From JBBSDP01 sp963754335 (GTDB taxonomy: Bacteria; Planctomycetota; Phycisphaerae; Tepidisphaerales; Tepidisphaeraceae): DNA of 64,000 nt. The stretch covers positions 1,550,001 through 1,614,000 of the forward strand of contig CAVWFQ010000010.1 of NCBI GenBank assembly GCA_963754335.1. The letters are read 5' to 3'. Below the pieces are notes generated by a model. The model was not told the DNA's origin. It saw only the letters and a list, made by a program, of their open reading frames with translations, and did no database searches. Both the position numbers and the translations under genes were made by a program. This document shows positions 60,350 to 64,000 of the stretch, piece by piece; position 1 is the first letter of the stretch, and each line of letters starts with the position of its first letter.

Positions 60350-60689
60350 TCGGAAAAACGAACCGCGAATAAATGCGGAAGAAATGGCCACAGAGAACAC
60401 CGAGGGGCACAGAGACCACAGAGACATTTGATCGCGAATGACGTCCGTTTACGCGACCAATCATTCCGAGTTGATTCAATATTTTAACTGTCTTTTCTCG
60501 TGTCGATGTCGAGTTCTGCATTCGAATCGCTCAGGCGTCGGTGGCATACTGCGTCTCGGTGATCTCTCTGTTCCTCTGTGATCTCTGTGACCATTTATTC
60601 AATCAATTCTTCGCGTTGACCTTCGTGGCCTCGCGACTTCGCGGTTGGTTGAGTTCGAATCGGCCCGAATTCAAAATGGACTCTTGAAC
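60350..60689. repeat. Spacer with repeat family D (inverted and direct copies)
   Basis: 60,388-60,427 reads CACAGAGAACACCGAGGGGC and ACAGAGACCACAGAGACA; 60,556-60,594 reads TCTGTTCCTCTGTGATCTCT; then CTTCGTGGCCTCGCGACTTC. The arms are inverted relative to each other. No gene is seen in these 340 bases. Confidence 0.75.
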
Positions 60690-61527
60690 ATGATCGAGCC
60701 GCTCCAATCTGACGACGCGTTACTGGCGGACATCGCCGCCGCTCGGGCGCTGCCCGGCATGCATATCTGGTGGCTGGGGCAAAGCGGATTTCTGATCGCG
60801 GCGAGCGGTCATTGCATCTTAATTGATCCGTATCTGTCGGATTCATTGACCGCCAAATATGCCGGCACGAACAAGCCGCATGTCCGAATGACGCGGCGTG
60901 TGGTCGACCCGCATCGGCTCGATTTTGTGAGCCTTGTGACCAGCTCGCACAACCACACCGATCATCTGGACGCCGACACGCTGGGCCCGATCCTGAAAGC
61001 GAATCCCGATCTGCCTCTTTTGATCCCGGAAGCGAATCGCGATTTTGTGGCAGAGCGGCTTGGAATCGATCCGTCTCGGCCAGTTGGAATCGATGATGGT
61101 CTAACCGCCCGTTTCGGGGACATCGAGATCAGCGCCATCGCGGCGGCTCACGACACCGTCGAACACGACGCCGCGGGCCGATGCCGATTCCTGGGGTATG
61201 TGATTCGTCTGGGAGAATGGTGCATTTATCACACCGGCGACACGCTTCGATATGACGGCATGGCCGAACGCCTCAGGCGGTTTTCCATTGACGTGGCTCT
61301 GCTCCCGATCAATGGGCAAGCGGCCGAGCGAAAGGTCGCGGGAAACCTCAACGGGGCGGAAGCGGCGCAACTTGCATTTGATATTCGCGCGCGGCTCGAC
61401 GGTGCCCTGCCATTATGAAATGTTCGAATTCAACACGGCATCGCCAGACCTTTTCGCGGCCGAATGCGAACGACTCGGTCAGCCATTCCGTGTCCTCCAA
61501 GCCGGCGAACGCCTTAGCATTGCATGA
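60690..61527 (+). CDS. UlaG-like metallo-beta-lactamase-fold hydrolase (one frameshift)
   Basis: About 279 residues from ATG 60690. Metal-binding motif HNHTDHLD (HxHxDH) at about residue 87, then HDTVEHDAAGRCRFLGYVIR, HTGDTLRYDG with the metal Asp, and C-terminal VPCHYEMFEFNTASPDLF. Matches UlaG-type MBL-fold enzymes, some of which are L-ascorbate-6-phosphate lactonases; the substrate here is open. An extra base at about 61,398-61,412 separates the last 40 residues; repair gives ARLTVPCHYEMF. Confidence 0.87.
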
Positions 61528-61943
61528 GTGGCTGTTCGCGGTGACGCGCTGATCTCCACGACGGGGCAAAGCGGCGTTGGAAGTTTTCAGAACACGCCGA
61601 TCATCCCCGCCGCGCCGCCCCGCATTCGTCCCACGCAAAACTCCGGGTAGCGCAATCCGATGCGGGGCGGCGCGGCACGAAGGTGTGCGGCGAGACGGCG
61701 TCGTTGCGCGCCCCTTTGCCCCGTCGTGGGGTAGCACCTGATGCCGCACTCCGTTCGCATCGCTTGCCAGCATTTTCTGCCAGTAGCCTGACATCAAATG
61801 TCGGACGTCAGCGGCGCCTATCTCATCCCCCGAATCGTAAAGCAACTCCGGACAATCATTTACGATTATTTCTTTCATAGCATCCCGTTTACTTTGGCAA
61901 TGACGTCGCCCATTGCGAAGAGGCGGATTTACGGGGAAGCCGA
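61528..61943. other. Intergenic region with a nested palindrome
   Basis: 416 bases. A 174-bp element with two perfect nested inverted repeats occupies 61,556-61,729; the remainder shows nothing recognised. Confidence 0.6.
61556..61729. repeat. Nested inverted-repeat element, MITE-like
   Basis: Outer arms CCACGACGGGGCAAAG (61,556-61,571) and CTTTGCCCCGTCGTGG (61,714-61,729), 16 bp perfect; inner arms GCCGCGCCGCCCCGCAT (61,609-61,625) and its inverse (61,660-61,676), 17 bp perfect, loop 34 bases. No flanking target duplication was identified by eye. Confidence 0.8.
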
Positions 61944-64000
61944 ATGACTATTTTTGCCGTCCTTCTTCTTATGTTGGCCTTTATTACCGTCATCGGACAC
62001 CTGATCTGGCTGGCGCTGCGCCAGGCTGCTGGGCTTCAGGACGTTGACCGTGCCGGCGAATGCGATCGCATCCAGGGAGGTGTGCCGCCATTGTGGAAGG
62101 GGCGCAATTTCAACCGGGCCGGCTCGTCTCGACTCACCGCCAATTCCCTTCGCGGCGCGGGTCGCATTGCAGGAGGCGGAGACCGACGTCTCGCCGGTCG
62201 AAATCAAACCGCCGCCGGTCCCGTTGACGCCTGCGGCTAAGACCGTCGCACCGTCCGTTCCACCCGCCCCGCCTCGACCGGCCGAACCGCGTCGATCGCT
62301 CTCTTCGATCGTGTCGGCGTTCATGGAAGAGCGGAACATTCGGTGGGGCGAGCTCGTCGGCGGCCTGCTGATCGTCGGATGCTCGATCGCTCTGGTCATC
62401 AGCTTCTGGGCGGAAATTTCGCGCGCAGCCGTTCCTTCGATTCGGCGCCATGACGGGAGTCACCACGGCGTTGTTCGGCCTTGGGCTTTATTCGGAGCAC
62501 AGATGGAAGCTTCCGACGACCAGCCGTGGAATCCTGCTCATCGCGACTCTCCTGACCCCGCTCAACTGTCTGGCCTTCGCGGCCTTTTCCGGCCCGGCGA
62601 GCACGGCGCTGCTCGGATGCGAATTGATGTCCGTCGTTCTGTTCGCTCTTCTGCTCAGGGCCGCCGCGACGGTCATCGCGCCGCACTGGCCGGGGCTTTT
62701 GACCTTTGGCACTACGGGATTGGCCGCCTCGCTCCTGATCATTCGATTCCTTGGGACGCCGCTCACGCTTTCTCACGCGAGCTCGCTCCTGCTCTTATCC
62801 GCGCTTCCGATCGGATCCGAACTCCTCCCCTGCGCTGTCGTGCTCGCGAGAATGCGCCGCCGGCGGTTCATTCACGGTTCGGCTGCCGAGGCGATTTCCC
62901 TCCTGCTCGGCGTCCTGAGCTTTGGAACGATCCTAGCCATCGGATTGATCGTGCATGGCGCGCCCCAATCGCGATGGGCCCTGGCCCAGCTTGCGCCGAT
63001 CATCGCGATCGCCGCAGCTCCGCTCCTGGCCGGCGGCGCGATCCTTCATCGCAGGATCAAGCGAGCGAAATTCGTTCACCTCCGCGTTGCCGCGACGGCC
63101 GTCGCGATCCTCGGCGCCGGCCTGATCCTGGCGGCCGTCGGCCTCGGCTGGCCTGTGACACAAACGATGCTTGCCGCAGCAGCGAGCGCATTTCTGATCG
63201 TCGTTTGCATCGCATCGCTCGAAGACCTTCCGGCTCTCCATCTGGCGGGCGTGCCGTGCCTTGCATTGGCATGGCTGCTCGGCTTTCATTTGTTGCGTCA
63301 CGATTTGAATTGGCAGGGATCGAGCGCGCAAATGCTCTCAGCGCTTTCCGATCCCGCTAACGCGTTGGCGTTCCTCCCGCTGCTCTTCGCGATCGCCCTG
63401 GCCAGCGAATGGATGCTTCGACGGGGAGCCGCGACAACTGCAGGCATTGGACTGATCCTCATCGCGGCAACCGGCGCAATCGGCGTTGGGTTGGTATCGT
63501 GGAAAGGGTTCGGCATCTATGGCGATCCGCACCACGCCATCTGGATTTATCTCAGCTACGGCGTTGGATGCCTGCTCCTTGCGATGCGCGATAAACGCGA
63601 GCCGTTCGCATGGGCCGGCTGGTCGCTCATCGCCGCTTTCTTCGCGCAACTTTGCCTGACGCGCGTGCACCCGGACCGACCGTGGGAAACGGCGCTGCTG
63701 ATCTTTCCCAGCGTCACGATTCTGGTCGACTGGCTCGCTGGACGGCAAGCCGCCGCTCTTGCCCCCTCTCCCGGTACTCCGGGAGAGGGCTGGGGTGAGG
63801 GCAATCAGTCGCCCCGAAGAAGACCCTCACCCGCTCCCTCTCCCGGGGTACCGGGAGAGGGAGCGATTCCCTCGGCGGTCTGAAATCTCAGCCGTTCTTG
63901 CGCGCGTAGCTCGTCCGACATCCCCACTCGGCGTGGCGGCATCGGCGATCGCGGCAATCCTTCTCACGATGAGCCTCTGGCCGCACGTACCAACCATTTA
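61944..64000 (+). CDS. Large polytopic membrane protein, incomplete at right edge (three frameshifts)
   Basis: About 685 residues visible. N-terminal helix MTIFAVLLLMLAFITVIGHL, a CRHCGRG zinc-ribbon-like pair at about residue 50, a Pro-rich linker (EIKPPPVPLTPAAKTVAPS), then WGELVGGLLIVGCSIALVIS and about 12 further helices (e.g. GILLIATLLTPLNCLAFAAF; LNCLAFAAFSG). The layout resembles DUF2157-like planctomycete membrane proteins of unknown function. Extra bases near 62,015-62,026, 62,418-62,428 and 63,860-63,880 split it. After the last, the coding frame continues to the edge with GVAASAIAAILLTMSLWPHV. A repeat pair lies in frame in a loop at about residues 606-640. Confidence 0.75.
63762..63862. 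repeat. Repeat family A, inverted pair inside the membrane protein gene
   Basis: CCCCCTCTCCCGGTACTCC at 63,762 and its inverse at 63,822-63,862. Both are translated as Pro/Gly/Glu-rich peptide (LAPSPGTPGEGWGEG; SPAPSPGVPGEGA) between two membrane segments. Confidence 0.85.

Overview
The window is GC-rich bacterial chromosome that reads like a member of the Planctomycetota, possibly class Phycisphaerae. The evidence is the gene content: very large secreted beta-propeller/CBM proteins, an ECF sigma factor of the Rhodopirellula/Verrucomicrobium type with a FecR-domain partner, a DUF1559-type prepilin ending in the SDGH-type motif, PEP-CTERM and LEPR-like exported proteins, a TIGR03790 protein and the MoxR-DUF58-BatA-VWA-DUF4175-DUF4159 operon. 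No IS element, prophage, rRNA or CRISPR array was found; one tRNA-Leu(CAG) is present. Dispersed palindromic repeats fill most spacers and enter several genes.

Layout. (1) 1-15.7 kb, minus strand: a translationally coupled operon running MoxR ATPase, DUF58, BatA/VWA, VWA/GATase-like, DUF4175-like, DUF4159 and a giant exoprotein that leaves the left edge. A HupE/UreJ-like membrane protein lies just upstream (15.8-17.0 kb). (2) 17.2-29.0 kb: an ECF sigma factor and a transmembrane FecR regulator with a CBM9-like output domain, flanked divergently by two homologous giant secreted proteins (FlgD-like Ig, NHL-type propeller, CBM9-like tail). This looks like a self-contained surface-sensing regulon and is the most interesting part of the window. 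(3) 29.1-31.6 kb: HEAT-repeat and EF-hand secreted proteins. (4) 32-41 kb: UbiD decarboxylase, rhomboid protease, MetK, AsmA-like protein, a small secreted protein, HDOD protein and a NeuC-like epimerase. (5) 41-47.4 kb: cupredoxin-like protein, TIGR03790 protein, small beta-helix-like protein, O-methyltransferase, prepilin-like protein and a protein with two tandem PEP-CTERM-like tails. (6) 47.8-54.2 kb: two PQQ-type propellers, a large Ig-repeat surface protein and tRNA-Leu. (7) 54.6-64 kb: aldo/keto reductase, LigD-PE-like protein, AAA/kinase-like protein, small membrane protein, LOG protein, TonB-like protein, metallo-hydrolase and a polytopic membrane protein leaving the right edge.

Data quality. 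About 27 single-base frameshifts interrupt otherwise well conserved genes, roughly one per 2.4 kb. In each case homology resumes at once in another frame. I read these as consensus indel errors, mostly in short G/C runs or CGCG tracts, not as gene decay, and annotate each gene as one CDS across its shift(s).
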